DNA of 64,000 bases from Gordonia jacobaea. GTDB lineage: Bacteria > Actinomycetota > Actinomycetes > Mycobacteriales > Mycobacteriaceae. The notes below the pieces were generated by a model. The model was given only the letters and a program-made list of their open reading frames with translations, made no database searches and was not told where the DNA came from. A program made the position numbers and the translations under genes. Shown piece after piece: positions 27,386-37,449 of this stretch (the stretch's first letter is position 1; each line of letters starts with the position of its first letter). The DNA lies in assembly GCF_001186365.1 (NCBI RefSeq), contig NZ_LDTZ01000024.1:1-64000 (forward strand), in the 5' to 3' direction.

Positions 27386-28888
27386 GTGACCACCGTTCGA
27401 TGGCTGATGGCCCAGCGTCGACTCGAACTCTCGCTGCGCGCCGGGGCCGAGGGCCTCGACCGCGACCTCGACTGCGCGGTGAGCTCCGAACTCGTGAGCA
27501 CCGCCGACTGGTTGCAGGGCGGCGAGGTGCTGTTGACCACCGGCATGCGACTGAACGCCGACGACGCTGCCGCGCAGCGCGAGTTCGTACGCAGCCTCAA
27601 CGCCGTCGGTGCCGCCGCGATCGGGTTCGGTGTCGGTCTCGGATTCGACGAGGTGCCCGACGGCCTGCTCGCGGCCGCCGACGAGTTCGGTCTCCCGCTG
27701 TTCGAGGTTCCGCTCGCGATACCGTTCTCGGCCATCACGCGGGCAGTCCTCGATCAGATCGCCGCGCAGCGGTCGGCGCGGCTGGTGTCCGCGACGCGTG
27801 CGCAACCTCGCATGACAAGGGCGGCAACGGTATCGGGGTCGAAGGGACTCGTACGGGAGCTCGCCGATGCGGTTGGCCAGCGGGTGATCCTGCTCGACGC
27901 CGGGCACTCCCCGGTTGCCGAAGCTCCCGGACAGGCGAATTCCGTTGAACTCGAGCAGCTTCGCGCGATAGTGATGCGCGACCCCGCATCCGCGGGCGCC
28001 GTCCGCGTGACTGACGACTCGGTACTCACCGTCGCGCGAGTCGGTTCGGGGGCAACGACCTTCGGACATCTCGGCGTCATCGGTTCGAGCCCACTCGACG
28101 ACGTCGGCCGCATGCTGATCGGCCACGCCGTCTCGCTGCTCGTCATCGAATATGCCAAGCCGCAAGAGGTTCGACGCGACGTCGGCGAACTGCAGGGTGA
28201 AGTGCTCGCGCTCGCCATGGACCGCCACGTCGGGGAGCGATCGCGCGAGATGCTGCTTCGGGCAGCCGATCCCGAGGGTCGGGTACGCGCGGTGGTGTTC
28301 CGTTTCGAGAGTGTCGACGATGCACAACACGGCGCTCGACGCCTCGCCGTCGAGTTCGAGCGCCGGTGGCGGCCGGTGTTCGTGCACCGTCGCGGCAACG
28401 AACTCGTCGGCCTGATCCGCGGCGACGATCACATCCAATTCGCCACCGGTCTACTCGGAATACTCAGTGCGACAGGCACAGTCCGCGGCGGGCTGGGGCC
28501 CGCGGTTCCGGTCGACGACGTCGCAGACTCGGTACGACAGGCCCGCCTCTCGTGTCGTTCGGCAGCTGCGGGTCAGCTCCTCGACCTCTACGACCTACGC
28601 TCACTTCTCGCCAGCGACACCGTGCGAGAGGTGTTGCGCGACAGCTACACCGAGCGCATCGCCCCGCTCGTCGCATACGACGCCGCGAACGCCGGACATC
28701 TCCAACAGAGCCTGCTGGCCTACCTTGAGGCCAACGGCAACTGGGGTGCCGCGGCGAGTGCGCTCGGCGTGCACCGACATACATTGCGCGGCCGTATCGA
28801 GCGGGTCGAGGACATGCTCGCCGTCGACCTTTCCGACGCCCGCACTCGCGCCGAACTGCTGCTGACACTGCTGAGCGAGAGCGCGTGA
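27386..28888 (+). CDS. PucR family transcriptional regulator
   Basis: A 500-residue regulator. The N-terminal PucR-type sensor has SSELVSTADWLQGGEVLLTTGM, a middle GGDEF-like region follows, and the C-terminal helix-turn-helix (LAYLEANGNWGAAASALGVHRHTLRGRIERVE, about 445-478) is characteristic of the family, whose members control purine, amine and GABA catabolism. Divergence from gabT makes that operon the likely target. It starts at GTG 27386 after GGTGGGTGG; its stop overlaps the next gene. Confidence 0.85.
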   Translation: MTTVRWLMAQRRLELSLRAGAEGLDRDLDCAVSSELVSTADWLQGGEVLLTTGMRLNADDAAAQREFVRSLNAVGAAAIGFGVGLGFDEVPDGLLAAADEFGLPLFEVPLAIPFSAITRAVLDQIAAQRSARLVSATRAQPRMTRAATVSGSKGLVRELADAVGQRVILLDAGHSPVAEAPGQANSVELEQLRAIVMRDPASAGAVRVTDDSVLTVARVGSGATTFGHLGVIGSSPLDDVGRMLIGHAVSLLVIEYAKPQEVRRDVGELQGEVLALAMDRHVGERSREMLLRAADPEGRVRAVVFRFESVDDAQHGARRLAVEFERRWRPVFVHRRGNELVGLIRGDDHIQFATGLLGILSATGTVRGGLGPAVPVDDVADSVRQARLSCRSAAAGQLLDLYDLRSLLASDTVREVLRDSYTERIAPLVAYDAANAGHLQQSLLAYLEANGNWGAAASALGVHRHTLRGRIERVEDMLAVDLSDARTRAELLLTLLSESA

Positions 28889-29811
28889 ACTCCCGCCGCC
28901 CTTGGCTTCTCGTGGTCGTCGCGACGCTGCTGTTGGCGACGGCGTGCACCGACGGCGGCTCGAATTCGGCGGAGAGTTCCGGGACGACCGCGAGTGCGGG
29001 GACGTCCGACGGCGCGGGAACAACCGGTAGCAGCGGAACAACCGTCAGCGCCGCGTATGTCAACCTCGGCGACAGCTACAGTGCGGGAACGGGGGTGCGT
29101 CCGCTCGTCGAGGATTCGCCGCTGCAGTGCCAACGGTCGTCGTCGAACTATGCCCACGTGCTTGCGCAGCGACGGGGGCTTGCACTCGACGATGTCAGTT
29201 GCGCGGGTGCGACGACGTCGGATTTCTTTGCGGCGCAATACTTCGGTGTCGATCCGCAGCTCGACGCGCTCGGGGAGAGAACGCGGATCGTGACGCTCAT
29301 GATCGGCGGCAACGACGGCGATATCTTCTCCGGAACCATCGCCGACTGCGGTGAGGTGGCCGCCGACGACCCGACCGGGGCGCCGTGTCGCGTCCGGTAT
29401 GGCGACAGCTTTGTGCGCAGGGTGCAGTCGAGCACCTATCCGGCACTGGTGAAAGCGCTGAACGCCGTTGCCGACCGCGCCCCGAACGCGCGCGTGGTCG
29501 TCGTCGGGTATCCGTGGATTCTGCCCGATACGACCGGCTGCTATCCGACGATGCGCATTGCCGCGGGCGACGTCGCGTACATCCGCGACCTGCAGGCGAC
29601 GCTCAACCGCGCGGTCGCGCGAGCAGCCACCGAGACCGGCGCGACGTTCGTCGATATGTCGACGGTCTCCGAAGGTCACGACGCCTGCCAACCCGAGGGC
29701 GTGCGCTGGATAGAACCGCAAGTGGGGTCGTCGGCCCCGGTGAAGGTGCATCCCAACGTCGACGGCCAGCGCGCCATCGCCGACCAGGTGGGCGCCGCCC
29801 TGGGCCGGTGA
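28885..29811 (+). CDS. SGNH/GDSL hydrolase lipoprotein
   Basis: A 308-residue secreted esterase/lipase-like lipoprotein. The lipobox LATAC places the lipidated Cys at residue 21, followed by a Ser/Thr/Gly-rich linker. Catalytic blocks are GDSYSAG (Ser64), GGNDGD (Asn143) and VHPNVDG (His289). Several cysteines suggest disulfides outside the membrane. GTG overlaps the pucR stop (GTGA), so it may be co-expressed with the regulator. The natural ester is unknown. Confidence 0.85.
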   Translation: MNSRRPWLLVVVATLLLATACTDGGSNSAESSGTTASAGTSDGAGTTGSSGTTVSAAYVNLGDSYSAGTGVRPLVEDSPLQCQRSSSNYAHVLAQRRGLALDDVSCAGATTSDFFAAQYFGVDPQLDALGERTRIVTLMIGGNDGDIFSGTIADCGEVAADDPTGAPCRVRYGDSFVRRVQSSTYPALVKALNAVADRAPNARVVVVGYPWILPDTTGCYPTMRIAAGDVAYIRDLQATLNRAVARAATETGATFVDMSTVSEGHDACQPEGVRWIEPQVGSSAPVKVHPNVDGQRAIADQVGAALGR

Positions 29812-29943
29812 GCACACCGAAGGCTGGCGGTACACGACCTTTACGTCATCGAACAATCCACAGCCCGCCGCGTATCCACAACATCGCCCATCTCGCCGGC
29901 TTCACCACTTATTCGCAGCGATCCGCGCGAGACGCTGTGGTTC

Positions 29944-30879
29944 GTGACCGGACTCGAGCACAGCGACCAGTGGCGCGGCGTCTTCTCCTGGGCTGAGCTG
30001 ACCCGCCGCGACTTCAGCCAGGCGCAGGTACGGCGAATGGTCGACGCTGGAGACCTGCGCCTTCTGCGTCGAGGTTGGTACGCCACTTCGTACGCGGACC
30101 CGACGGTCGTCTCGGCAGTGAGCGCGGGCGGAGTCTGCACCTGTGCCAGCGCACTCGATCTGCACGGCGTGTGGGTTGCCCCGTATGGCGACCTCGTCCA
30201 CGTGCGCGGTCGCAACGTCGCCGCGCGCGGATCTGCCGGCACACACCACGCGTGTACTCGCTACGGACGGCCGTCACGGGAGGTCTACCCGCTCGACGAC
30301 GTGGCCACGGCGCTGCACTACGCGGTCCGTTGCCTCGGCGACGAGGGCGTCGTTGCCGCGTGCGATTCCGTGCTGCATCAGGGGCTGCTCGAGTTCACCG
30401 ACCTGCAGGCGTTGTTCTCGTCGATGCCCGTCCGGATCAGGCGCCTCCTCGACCGGTGCGTCGACTGCCTCGACTCCGGGGCCGAGTCCATCTTCGGGTT
30501 CCGCCTGACCACGCTGGGGATCGCGTTCGAGAGTCAGGTGGAGATTCCCGGGATCGGCAGGGTCGACTTCTTGATCGGAAAGAGGCTGATCGTCGAGGTC
30601 GACAGCGTCGCCTACCACGACAAATCACCGGAGCAACGCGAGAAGGACAGGGTCCGAGACGAGACCGCTCACCGTCTCGGCTACATCCCGTGGCGAATCT
30701 CGTACAAGCGGCTGATGTTCACCTGGGACGAAGTGGTCGACACGCTTCTCGCGATGATCCGCCGACGCGACCACCTCAAATCGCTGGCCGAGCCGCCCGA
30801 GCTGACGCGCCAGGCGGCCGACTCCGGCGCCGATCACGCCCTCGGCTACTGGGACGATCCCGACTTCACGGGATGCTGA
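29944..30879 (+). CDS. AbiEi-like wHTH plus DUF559/Vsr-like nuclease domain protein II
   Basis: A 311-residue protein of unproven function. The N terminus (LTRRDFSQAQVRRMVDAGDLRLLRRGWY, ~19-46) is a winged-helix like AbiEi antitoxins of type IV systems. The C terminus (~175-280) has E181, D208 in GRVDFLIG and E218 in LIVEVDSVAYH, with downstream KDRVRDETAHRLGY, fitting a PD-(D/E)XK nuclease fold. No toxin gene is adjacent. Two copies of a 79-bp dyad repeat begin 18 bp after its stop, and a third copy lies near hemB. It is a diverged paralogue of gene III at 51 kb. Confidence 0.7.
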   Translation: MTGLEHSDQWRGVFSWAELTRRDFSQAQVRRMVDAGDLRLLRRGWYATSYADPTVVSAVSAGGVCTCASALDLHGVWVAPYGDLVHVRGRNVAARGSAGTHHACTRYGRPSREVYPLDDVATALHYAVRCLGDEGVVAACDSVLHQGLLEFTDLQALFSSMPVRIRRLLDRCVDCLDSGAESIFGFRLTTLGIAFESQVEIPGIGRVDFLIGKRLIVEVDSVAYHDKSPEQREKDRVRDETAHRLGYIPWRISYKRLMFTWDEVVDTLLAMIRRRDHLKSLAEPPELTRQAADSGADHALGYWDDPDFTGC

Positions 30880-30897
30880 ACCCCGCGGAGGCCGGTT

Positions 30898-30976
30898 CCG
30901 TACACAACTGTGACGTCAGCGGGGCGCCGAGACAATTATTGTCGTGGCCTCGCGCTGACGACCGGATTGTGTACGC
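30898..30976. repeat. 79-bp dyad element, copy B
   Basis: Begins CCGTACACAA, ends TTGTGTACGC, centre ACAATTATTGT. The outer arms pair (GTACACAA/TTGTGTAC) and GTCAGCG pairs with CGCTGAC, so most of the element can fold as one imperfect hairpin. It starts 18 bp after nuclease-like gene II. The 439-bp gap to hemL holds no gene: only this copy, copy C and GC-rich spacer. Confidence 0.85.
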
Positions 30977-31110
30977 AGATTGCGGCCCGCGCCTCGGCCG
31001 TAATTCCCGCGCCCGCGGCTCCGCGCTGCCGCGGCCGCCGCGCATAACTGGCACGTCTCCTGCGGAACCGGCACATGCAACGCAGAACCGGCAGCCGCCG
31101 GTCGAGGGGT

Positions 31111-31189
31111 GCGTACACAACTGTGACGTCAGCGGGGCGTCGCGACAATTATTGTCGTGGCCTCGCGCTGGCGACCGGATTGTGTACGT
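31111..31189. repeat. 79-bp dyad element, copy C
   Basis: Same length and orientation as copy B, beginning GCGTACACAA, with a perfect central palindrome CGACAATTATTGTCG, and ending TTGTGTACGT. It ends 129 bp before the hemL start. B and C differ at only a handful of positions. Confidence 0.85.
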
Positions 31190-31318
31190 AGTTTGCGGCC
31201 TGCGGCCCGGCGAGTTTCTCCATCCCGGCGCCGCGCGATTGCAGCGGCTACCGCGTGCGTGTGCGGCCTGACCAGGGCGAATTGTCGCCGATCGTTGCGG
31301 TTTGGAACACTGTAGGCC

Positions 31319-32653
31319 GTGAGGAGTTCCGCTGAGGTCGCAGCCCGTTCCGCTGAATTGTTCCGTCGGGCCCAGGATGCGACGCCCGGTGGGGTCAATT
31401 CGCCCGTGCGCGCGTTCTCGGCGGTCGGCGGCACTCCGCGTTTCATCGCCTCGGCGCAGGGTTGCCATCTGACGGATGTCGATGGCAACGACTACGTCGA
31501 CCTCGTCTCCTCCTGGGGGCCGATGATTCTCGGCCACGCGCATCCCGCGGTCGTGGAGGCGGTGCAGAAGACGGCAGCCCACGGACTTTCCTTCGGCGCG
31601 CCGACCGAGGGCGAGATCGAACTCGCCGAAGAGATCATCGACCGCGTCGATCCGGTCGAGCGTGTCCGCTTGGTCAACTCCGGCACCGAGGCCACGATGT
31701 CGGCGATCCGCCTCGCGCGCGGCGCAACCGGACGCTCAAAGATCATCAAGTTCTCCGGCTGCTACCACGGTCACGTCGACGCGCTGCTCGCCGACGCGGG
31801 CTCTGGTATCGCGACGCTCGGCCTGCCGACGACGCCCGGCGTCACGGGTGCGGCGGCACACGACACCATCGTCCTGCCCTACAACAATCTCGACGCAGTA
31901 GCCGAAGCGTTCGCCACCTACGGAGACGAGATCGCAGCCGTGATCACCGAGGCCGCGGCCGGCAACATGGGCGCGGTCGCCCCTGTCGACGGTTTCAACG
32001 CCGGCCTGCGCGATCTCACCAGACGCCACGGAGCGCTCTTCATCATCGACGAGGTCATGACGGGTTTCCGTGTCAGCCCCGCAGGCTGGTACGGCCTCGA
32101 AGGCGTTGCTGCCGACCTCTACACCTTCGGCAAGGTGATGAGCGGCGGACTGCCCGCTGCGGCGTTCGGCGGTCGCACCGACATCATGGAGAACCTCGCA
32201 CCCACTGGGCCCGTCTATCAGGCGGGCACGCTCAGCGGTAACCCCGTCGCCGTCGCCGCGGGACTCGCGACGCTCCGCCACGCCGACGCCGACGTCTACA
32301 CCGCACTCGACGCCAACGCCAACAAGCTGGCCGCGCTGTTCACCGAAGCGCTCACCGACGCGGGCGTCGGCCACCGGGTGCAGATGGCGGGCAACCTGCT
32401 CAGTGTGTTCTTCACCTCCGATACCTCGACGCCCATCACCGACTATGCCGCGGTCAAAAACACCGAGACCTGGCGTTTCGCACCGTTCTTCCACGCGCTG
32501 CTCGACGCGGGCGTGTACGCGCCGCCCAGCGCATTCGAAGCCTGGTTTGTCTCTGCGGCGCTGGACGAGGATGCTTTTGGTCGAATCGCTGACGCGCTGC
32601 CGGCCGCAGCCCGCGCTGCAGCGCACGCCACGCAATCGGGGGAGTCCGACTGA
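31319..32653 (+). CDS. hemL: glutamate-1-semialdehyde 2,1-aminomutase
   Basis: PLP enzyme converting glutamate-1-semialdehyde, the HemA product, to 5-aminolevulinate. The 444-residue protein starts with the family's [12 protein letters not shown], has [25 protein letters not shown] and the PLP lysine K272 in [14 protein letters not shown] start at 31319. Its stop overlaps the ATG of the phosphatase gene, so it heads a run through cytochrome c maturation genes, linking haem supply with haem attachment. Confidence 0.95.
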   Translation: MRSSAEVAARSAELFRRAQDATPGGVNSPVRAFSAVGGTPRFIASAQGCHLTDVDGNDYVDLVSSWGPMILGHAHPAVVEAVQKTAAHGLSFGAPTEGEIELAEEIIDRVDPVERVRLVNSGTEATMSAIRLARGATGRSKIIKFSGCYHGHVDALLADAGSGIATLGLPTTPGVTGAAAHDTIVLPYNNLDAVAEAFATYGDEIAAVITEAAAGNMGAVAPVDGFNAGLRDLTRRHGALFIIDEVMTGFRVSPAGWYGLEGVAADLYTFGKVMSGGLPAAAFGGRTDIMENLAPTGPVYQAGTLSGNPVAVAAGLATLRHADADVYTALDANANKLAALFTEALTDAGVGHRVQMAGNLLSVFFTSDTSTPITDYAAVKNTETWRFAPFFHALLDAGVYAPPSAFEAWFVSAALDEDAFGRIADALPAAARAAAHATQSGESD

Positions 32654-33279
32654 TGCACACGATCGTCCACATGATGCGCCACGGAGAGGTGCACAACCCG
32701 GACGGCATCCTCTACGGCCGTTTGCCCGGATTCCGTCTGTCGACGACCGGCCGCGCTCAGGCGGAGAAGGTCGCGGGCACGCTCGCCGACCACGACATCA
32801 CCGCGGTCTTCGCCTCCCCGCTGCAGCGCGCACAGGAGACCGCCACCCCGATCGCCGCAGCACACGGACTGCCGATCTTCACCAACGATCAACTCATCGA
32901 GGCCGAGAACGTCTTCGAGGGCCTCAAGGTCTCCGTCGGCGACGGCGCGCTGAGCAAGCCCCGACACTGGGTCAAGCTGCGCGACCCGTTCACCCCGTCG
33001 TGGGGCGAGCCCTACATCCAGCTCGCGCACCGCATGCTCGCGGCCGCCAACAAGGCGCGCGACGCCGCTCGCGGCCACGAGGCCGTCTGCGTCAGCCACC
33101 AATTGCCCGTCTACACCCTTCGACGCTTCCTCGAGGGCCAGCGTCTCTGGCACGACCCCCGCCGTCGTCAGTGCTCACTGGCATCGCTGACCAGTCTCAT
33201 CTACGACGACGACGCTCTCGTCGACATCATCTACTCCGAACCCGCCGGGCATTCCGACCCGCTCGCCACCGGGGCATGA
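32653..33279 (+). CDS. histidine phosphatase (phosphoglycerate mutase-like)
   Basis: A 208-residue member of the histidine phosphatase superfamily. MMRHGEVHNP carries the catalytic RHG, SPLQRAQETA the second Arg, a Glu follows in IEAENVFEG, and CVSHQLPVY carries the second His. The substrate is unknown; the family at this locus (Rv0525 position) is conserved between hemL and the ccs genes without known cause. TGATG overlap with hemL and ATGA overlap with the next gene. Confidence 0.85.
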   Translation: MHTIVHMMRHGEVHNPDGILYGRLPGFRLSTTGRAQAEKVAGTLADHDITAVFASPLQRAQETATPIAAAHGLPIFTNDQLIEAENVFEGLKVSVGDGALSKPRHWVKLRDPFTPSWGEPYIQLAHRMLAAANKARDAARGHEAVCVSHQLPVYTLRRFLEGQRLWHDPRRRQCSLASLTSLIYDDDALVDIIYSEPAGHSDPLATGA

Positions 33280-33899
33280 GCCGGATTCGACACATGCGCA
33301 GTAAGACCTTCACCGCAGCTCTGTTCGCCGTGCTGACCGCGCTCGGCGTGCTGCTCAGCGGCTGCAGCGGAGGTAATGACGCAGTGGCGCAGGGCGACAC
33401 CTTCCAATTCGTGTCGCCGGGGGGACAGACGACGATCACCTACCCCGAATCCGAGCGCAAGCCGATCGCCGACCTCATCGGCCCCGACCTCGTGACCGAC
33501 AAGCAGATCGACGTCGACAAGGACTTCGCGGGCAAGGTCACGGTGGTCAACGTGTGGGGCTCGTGGTGCGCTCCGTGCCGCGCAGAGGCCGACGACCTCG
33601 AGACCGTCTACGACCAGAACAAGGACAACGGCGTCGCCTTCGTCGGCATCAACCTGCGCGACGACCGACAGTCGGCCAAAGACTTCGTCGCCGACCGCAA
33701 GGTCGGGTACCCCTCGATCTACGACTTCGATGGCGCGACGCTCGCCTCGATGACCACACCCACCTCGGTCGTCCCGACGACCGTCGTCCTCGACCGGCAG
33801 CACCGTCCGGCCGCGGTCTACCTGCGCACGGTCAGCGCCGACGAACTCGACGCGATGGTGAAGAAGATCGCCGCGGAAGACTCCGGAAAGCAGCCGTGA
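33276..33899 (+). CDS. TlpA/ResA-like thioredoxin lipoprotein
   Basis: An extracytoplasmic thiol-disulfide protein of 207 residues. A signal with lipobox LLSGC gives a lipidated Cys30; the thioredoxin fold carries the redox pair in WCAPC (Cys98/Cys101) and a cis-Pro in VVPTTVV. By position it keeps apocytochrome c cysteines reduced for haem ligation, receiving electrons from CcdA. The ATG overlapping the previous stop is used here; ATG at 33294 is an alternative. Confidence 0.9.
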   Translation: MSRIRHMRSKTFTAALFAVLTALGVLLSGCSGGNDAVAQGDTFQFVSPGGQTTITYPESERKPIADLIGPDLVTDKQIDVDKDFAGKVTVVNVWGSWCAPCRAEADDLETVYDQNKDNGVAFVGINLRDDRQSAKDFVADRKVGYPSIYDFDGATLASMTTPTSVVPTTVVLDRQHRPAAVYLRTVSADELDAMVKKIAAEDSGKQP

Positions 33900-34684
33900 G
33901 CGGAATGGGACAAACTTTCGCCGACACGGTCACCAGCGGTCCGCTGCTGTTGGCGCTTGCCGCGTGCGTGATCGCCGGGCTCGTCTCCTTCGCGTCCCCG
34001 TGCGTGGTGCCGCTTGTCCCCGGCTACCTTTCGTACCTCGCAGGCCTCGTCGGGGCAGAGGCGCCCGCGGTGACGGTCGGTGAGTCGCCCAAGCGGGGAC
34101 GTTCACGGGTGGCGATCGCGGCGGCGCTGTTCGTCCTCGGCTTCACGGTGGTCTTCGTCGCCGCGACGGCGACGGTCCTCGGTATCACGAGCACCGTGAT
34201 CGTCAATCATGATGTGCTGCAACGCATCGGCGGGGTGGTGACGATCGTGATGGGCCTCGTCTTCATCGGACTCGTCCCGATGATGCAGCGCGAGTTCCGC
34301 TTCGCGCCGCGCAACGTCTCCAACATCGTCGGAGCCCCACTGCTCGGCGCGGTCTTCGCGCTCGGCTGGACCCCGTGCCTCGGTCCCACACTCGCCGCGG
34401 TCATCGCCACCGCGAGTGGCACGCAGGGCGCGACCGCTGCGAAGGGCGTCGCGCTGATCATCGCGTACTGCGCAGGCCTCGGCATTCCGTTCGTCATTCT
34501 CGCGTTCTCGTCCGCGTGGGCACTGCGCAGCCTCGGCTGGTTGCGCACGCACGCCCGACTCATCCAGATTGTCGGCGGCATCATGCTGATCGCGGTCGGA
34601 GTGGCTCTCGTCACCGGCTTGTGGGACCAGTTCATCGTGTGGGTCCGCGACGCTTTCATCTCCGACACCGAGCTTCCGGTATAG
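33896..34684 (+). CDS. ccdA: cytochrome c biogenesis protein CcdA
   Basis: A polytopic membrane protein (262 residues, about six helices) moving reducing equivalents from cytoplasmic thioredoxin to extracytoplasmic thiol proteins. The conserved Cys pair is visible at Cys36 (FASPCVVPL) and Cys161 (GWTPCLGPT). GTG overlaps the stop of the TlpA-like gene, and ResB follows 13 bp later. Confidence 0.9.
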   Translation: MSGMGQTFADTVTSGPLLLALAACVIAGLVSFASPCVVPLVPGYLSYLAGLVGAEAPAVTVGESPKRGRSRVAIAAALFVLGFTVVFVAATATVLGITSTVIVNHDVLQRIGGVVTIVMGLVFIGLVPMMQREFRFAPRNVSNIVGAPLLGAVFALGWTPCLGPTLAAVIATASGTQGATAAKGVALIIAYCAGLGIPFVILAFSSAWALRSLGWLRTHARLIQIVGGIMLIAVGVALVTGLWDQFIVWVRDAFISDTELPV

Positions 34685-34697
34685 AAGCAGGGCGAAC

Positions 34698-36359
34698 ATG
34701 ACACAGACCATCGACCGACCGTCCACCCCCGCGCCGCAGGCCCCGCAGCGTCCGCACTGGGTCAAGCGTCGGGTGCTGTGGCCGCTGCGCAACCTCTGGC
34801 GCAGCCTCACGTCGATGCGTACCGCGTTGGTGTTGTTGTTCCTGCTCGCGCTCGCCGCGATCCCCGGTGCACTGCTGCCGCAGCGAGAACTCAACGAGCA
34901 GAAGACACTTCAGTACATCTCCGACCACGGCTGGCTCGGGGAGTGGATGGACAAGATCCAGCTCTTCGACGTCTTCAAGAGCGCGTGGTTCACGGCCATC
35001 TACGTCCTGCTGTTCATCTCGCTGGTTGGTTGTCTCACCCCGCGCATCATCGAGCACGCCAAGAGTCTTCGCGCCAAACCCGTTGCCGCACCTCGCAATC
35101 TGTCGCGCATGCCGCGACACATCACCGAGACGGTCGACGGCGAGCCCGCCGAACTCGCCGAACGCATCTCGGGCAACCTGCGTGGCTGGCGACGCGAGAT
35201 CACCGTGCGCGAGCCGTCGAAGGCATATCCGGACGGCTGCGTCGAAGTGTCGGCCGAGAAGGGATACCTGCGCGAATTCGGCAATCTGGTCTTCCATTTC
35301 GCGCTGTTGGCGCTGCTCGTGTCCATCGCGGTGGGCAAGGTGTACGGCTATGAGGGCACGCGCAGTCTCGTCGCCGACGGCGAGCAGGGATTGTGCAACA
35401 CGTCGACGGCGGTCTACGACTCGTTCCGTGCGGGCGCGCTGGTCGACGGCACCAACCTCTCACCGTTCTGCATCCGCGTCGACGACTTCTCCGCGACCTT
35501 CCTTCCCAACGGTCAGCCGTCGATGTACGACGCGAAGATCCGCTACACCACCGACCCGCGCACACCGTCGTCGCAGTGGCAGGAGCGCTCGGTGCGCGTC
35601 AACGATCCGCTGCGCGTCTCGGGCGATCGCGTGTACGTGCTGGGCAACGGCTTCGCGCCGACCTTCACCGTGACCTTCCCGAACGGGGAAAAGCGCACGC
35701 AGACCGCCCTGTTCATCCCCGAAGTGATGCAGACCATGCTGTCGTCGGGCGCTGCCCGCTTCGACACCCCGGCTGGCCTGTATCCCGACGAGGACACCCG
35801 CCGCAAGAATCAGATCGCCCTCGAGGGACTTTTCGCGCCGACGGCGAGCTACGACGGCACGCTGCTCAGTTCGTCGTCGCCGGAGCCGAACGACCCGCAG
35901 GTCGCGATCCGTATCTACCGTGGTGACACCGGCCTCGACACCGGCCGTGCGCAGAACGCCTACTCGCTGGACCCCACGATGATGCACCAGGGCAGGCTCA
36001 ACCGTGAGGCCCAGGCGAACCTGAAGATCGGCGAGAGCGCGAGCCTTCCCGACGGCACCAAGGTCAGCTTCGACGGCTACAAGCGCTGGATCTCCGTCCA
36101 GGTCTCGCACGATCCGGCGCAGACCTGGGTGCTCGTGTCGTCGATCGTGATGCTGGTCGGGTTGGTGGTCTCGCTGATCGTCAAACGACGCAGGATCTGG
36201 GCGCGTCTGGTGCCCGACTCGGACAACGGCGACCGACGACGTACGGTAGTAGAGATTGCCGGACTGGCTCGCACCGACCAGGCCGGCTGGGGCGAGGGCT
36301 TCGACGAGCAGGCACGCGGCCTGCTCACCGACGACAACAGGAGACTACGACGCCTGTAG
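34698..36359 (+). CDS. resB: cytochrome c biogenesis protein ResB
   Basis: Subunit of the system II cytochrome c synthase, which brings haem and apocytochrome together outside the membrane. The 553-residue protein has helices near 35-55, 95-115, ~195-215 and ~480-500, with a large extracytoplasmic domain between the last two, the usual ResB layout. LTSMRTALVLLFLLALAAIPGALLPQ is characteristic. ATG at 34698; ccsB follows after 46 bp. Confidence 0.9.
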   Translation: MTQTIDRPSTPAPQAPQRPHWVKRRVLWPLRNLWRSLTSMRTALVLLFLLALAAIPGALLPQRELNEQKTLQYISDHGWLGEWMDKIQLFDVFKSAWFTAIYVLLFISLVGCLTPRIIEHAKSLRAKPVAAPRNLSRMPRHITETVDGEPAELAERISGNLRGWRREITVREPSKAYPDGCVEVSAEKGYLREFGNLVFHFALLALLVSIAVGKVYGYEGTRSLVADGEQGLCNTSTAVYDSFRAGALVDGTNLSPFCIRVDDFSATFLPNGQPSMYDAKIRYTTDPRTPSSQWQERSVRVNDPLRVSGDRVYVLGNGFAPTFTVTFPNGEKRTQTALFIPEVMQTMLSSGAARFDTPAGLYPDEDTRRKNQIALEGLFAPTASYDGTLLSSSSPEPNDPQVAIRIYRGDTGLDTGRAQNAYSLDPTMMHQGRLNREAQANLKIGESASLPDGTKVSFDGYKRWISVQVSHDPAQTWVLVSSIVMLVGLVVSLIVKRRRIWARLVPDSDNGDRRRTVVEIAGLARTDQAGWGEGFDEQARGLLTDDNRRLRRL

Positions 36360-36405
36360 TCGCGGACGCTTCCAGCAGACTGCAGCAGTAGAGATAGGGC
36401 CAGCG

Positions 36406-37413
36406 ATGGGTAACGGAACAGACCAGATCGACGAAACGTTGGCGCGCTACTCCGACCTTCTGTTCGGTACGGCGATCACCATCTACGTCCTGGCGATGCT
36501 CATGTTCCTCGCCGCACTCGCAGGAGCACGCTCTCGAAAGCTCACCGCGGCCAAAGAACTGGTCGCAGCGGGAGGCGGTTCGACGACGCAGCGCGCCCCC
36601 GGCAAGATCGAGGGTCCCGCTCCGCGCACGCTGTCGGAGAAGATCGGCAACATGGCCTATCCGGTCGTGTTCGTCGGACTCATCGCGCACATCGCGTCGA
36701 TCGTCACCCGCGGACTCGCCACCGACCGCGCCCCCTGGGGCAACATGTACGAGTTCATCTCGCTGACCTGCGCCGCGTGCGTGGTCGCCGGGCTCGTCAT
36801 CCTGCGTAAGCAGATCAACCGCCCGCTACTGGCTTTCGTGCTGCTCCCGGTCACCCTGCTGATGTTCATCGCGGGCCGGTGGCTCTACACACAGGCCGCG
36901 CCCGTCGTTCCAGCGCTCAAGTCGTACTGGCTGGCCATCCACGTCTCGATCATCTCGATCAGCTCGGGTGTGCTGCTCGTCTCCGGCGTCGCCAGCATCC
37001 TGTACCTGGTCAAGATGCGCTGGGGAGCGTCGGCCGAGAACGTCTCCGAGACCGGTGGCGGCGTCGTCGGCGGACTGCGTCGACTTGTCGCCCACATCCC
37101 GACCGCAGAGGCACTCGACCGTCTCGCCTACAAGTGCGTGGTGTTCGGGTTCCCGCTCTTCGGGCTGGGAATCGTGTTCGGCGCCATCTGGGCCGAGTCG
37201 GCATGGGGCCGCTTCTGGGGCTGGGACCCGAAAGAAACCGTCTCGTTCATCGCGTGGATCATCTACGCCGCATACCTGCACGCCCGCGCAACTGCCGGAT
37301 GGCGCAACAGCACCGCGGCATGGATCAACGTCGCCGGATTCGTGGCGCTGCTGTTCAACCTGTTCATCATCAACCTGGTCGTCTCCGGCCTGCATTCCTA
37401 CGCCGGCCTGTGA
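36406..37413 (+). CDS. ccsB: cytochrome c synthase subunit CcsB/ResC
   Basis: Integral membrane haem-handling subunit (335 residues, about eight helices). The tryptophan-rich haem-binding motif WGRFWGWDPKETVSFIAW is intact, and histidines in the flanking helices can act as haem ligands. With ResB it ligates haem to CxxCH of apocytochrome c. It ends the hemL-ccs run and converges on a regulator gene disrupted by an IS. Confidence 0.95.
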   Translation: MGNGTDQIDETLARYSDLLFGTAITIYVLAMLMFLAALAGARSRKLTAAKELVAAGGGSTTQRAPGKIEGPAPRTLSEKIGNMAYPVVFVGLIAHIASIVTRGLATDRAPWGNMYEFISLTCAACVVAGLVILRKQINRPLLAFVLLPVTLLMFIAGRWLYTQAAPVVPALKSYWLAIHVSIISISSGVLLVSGVASILYLVKMRWGASAENVSETGGGVVGGLRRLVAHIPTAEALDRLAYKCVVFGFPLFGLGIVFGAIWAESAWGRFWGWDPKETVSFIAWIIYAAYLHARATAGWRNSTAAWINVAGFVALLFNLFIINLVVSGLHSYAGL

Positions 37414-37449
37414 CAGCGCCCGCCTACGCGAAGCGGTGAAGTAGCCCGC

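Noticed and set aside
29944..30879. Nuclease-like gene II as the antitoxin of a type IV AbiE system
   Set aside because: The N-terminal winged helix is AbiEi-like, but no AbiEii nucleotidyltransferase gene is adjacent and the C terminus is nuclease-like instead.
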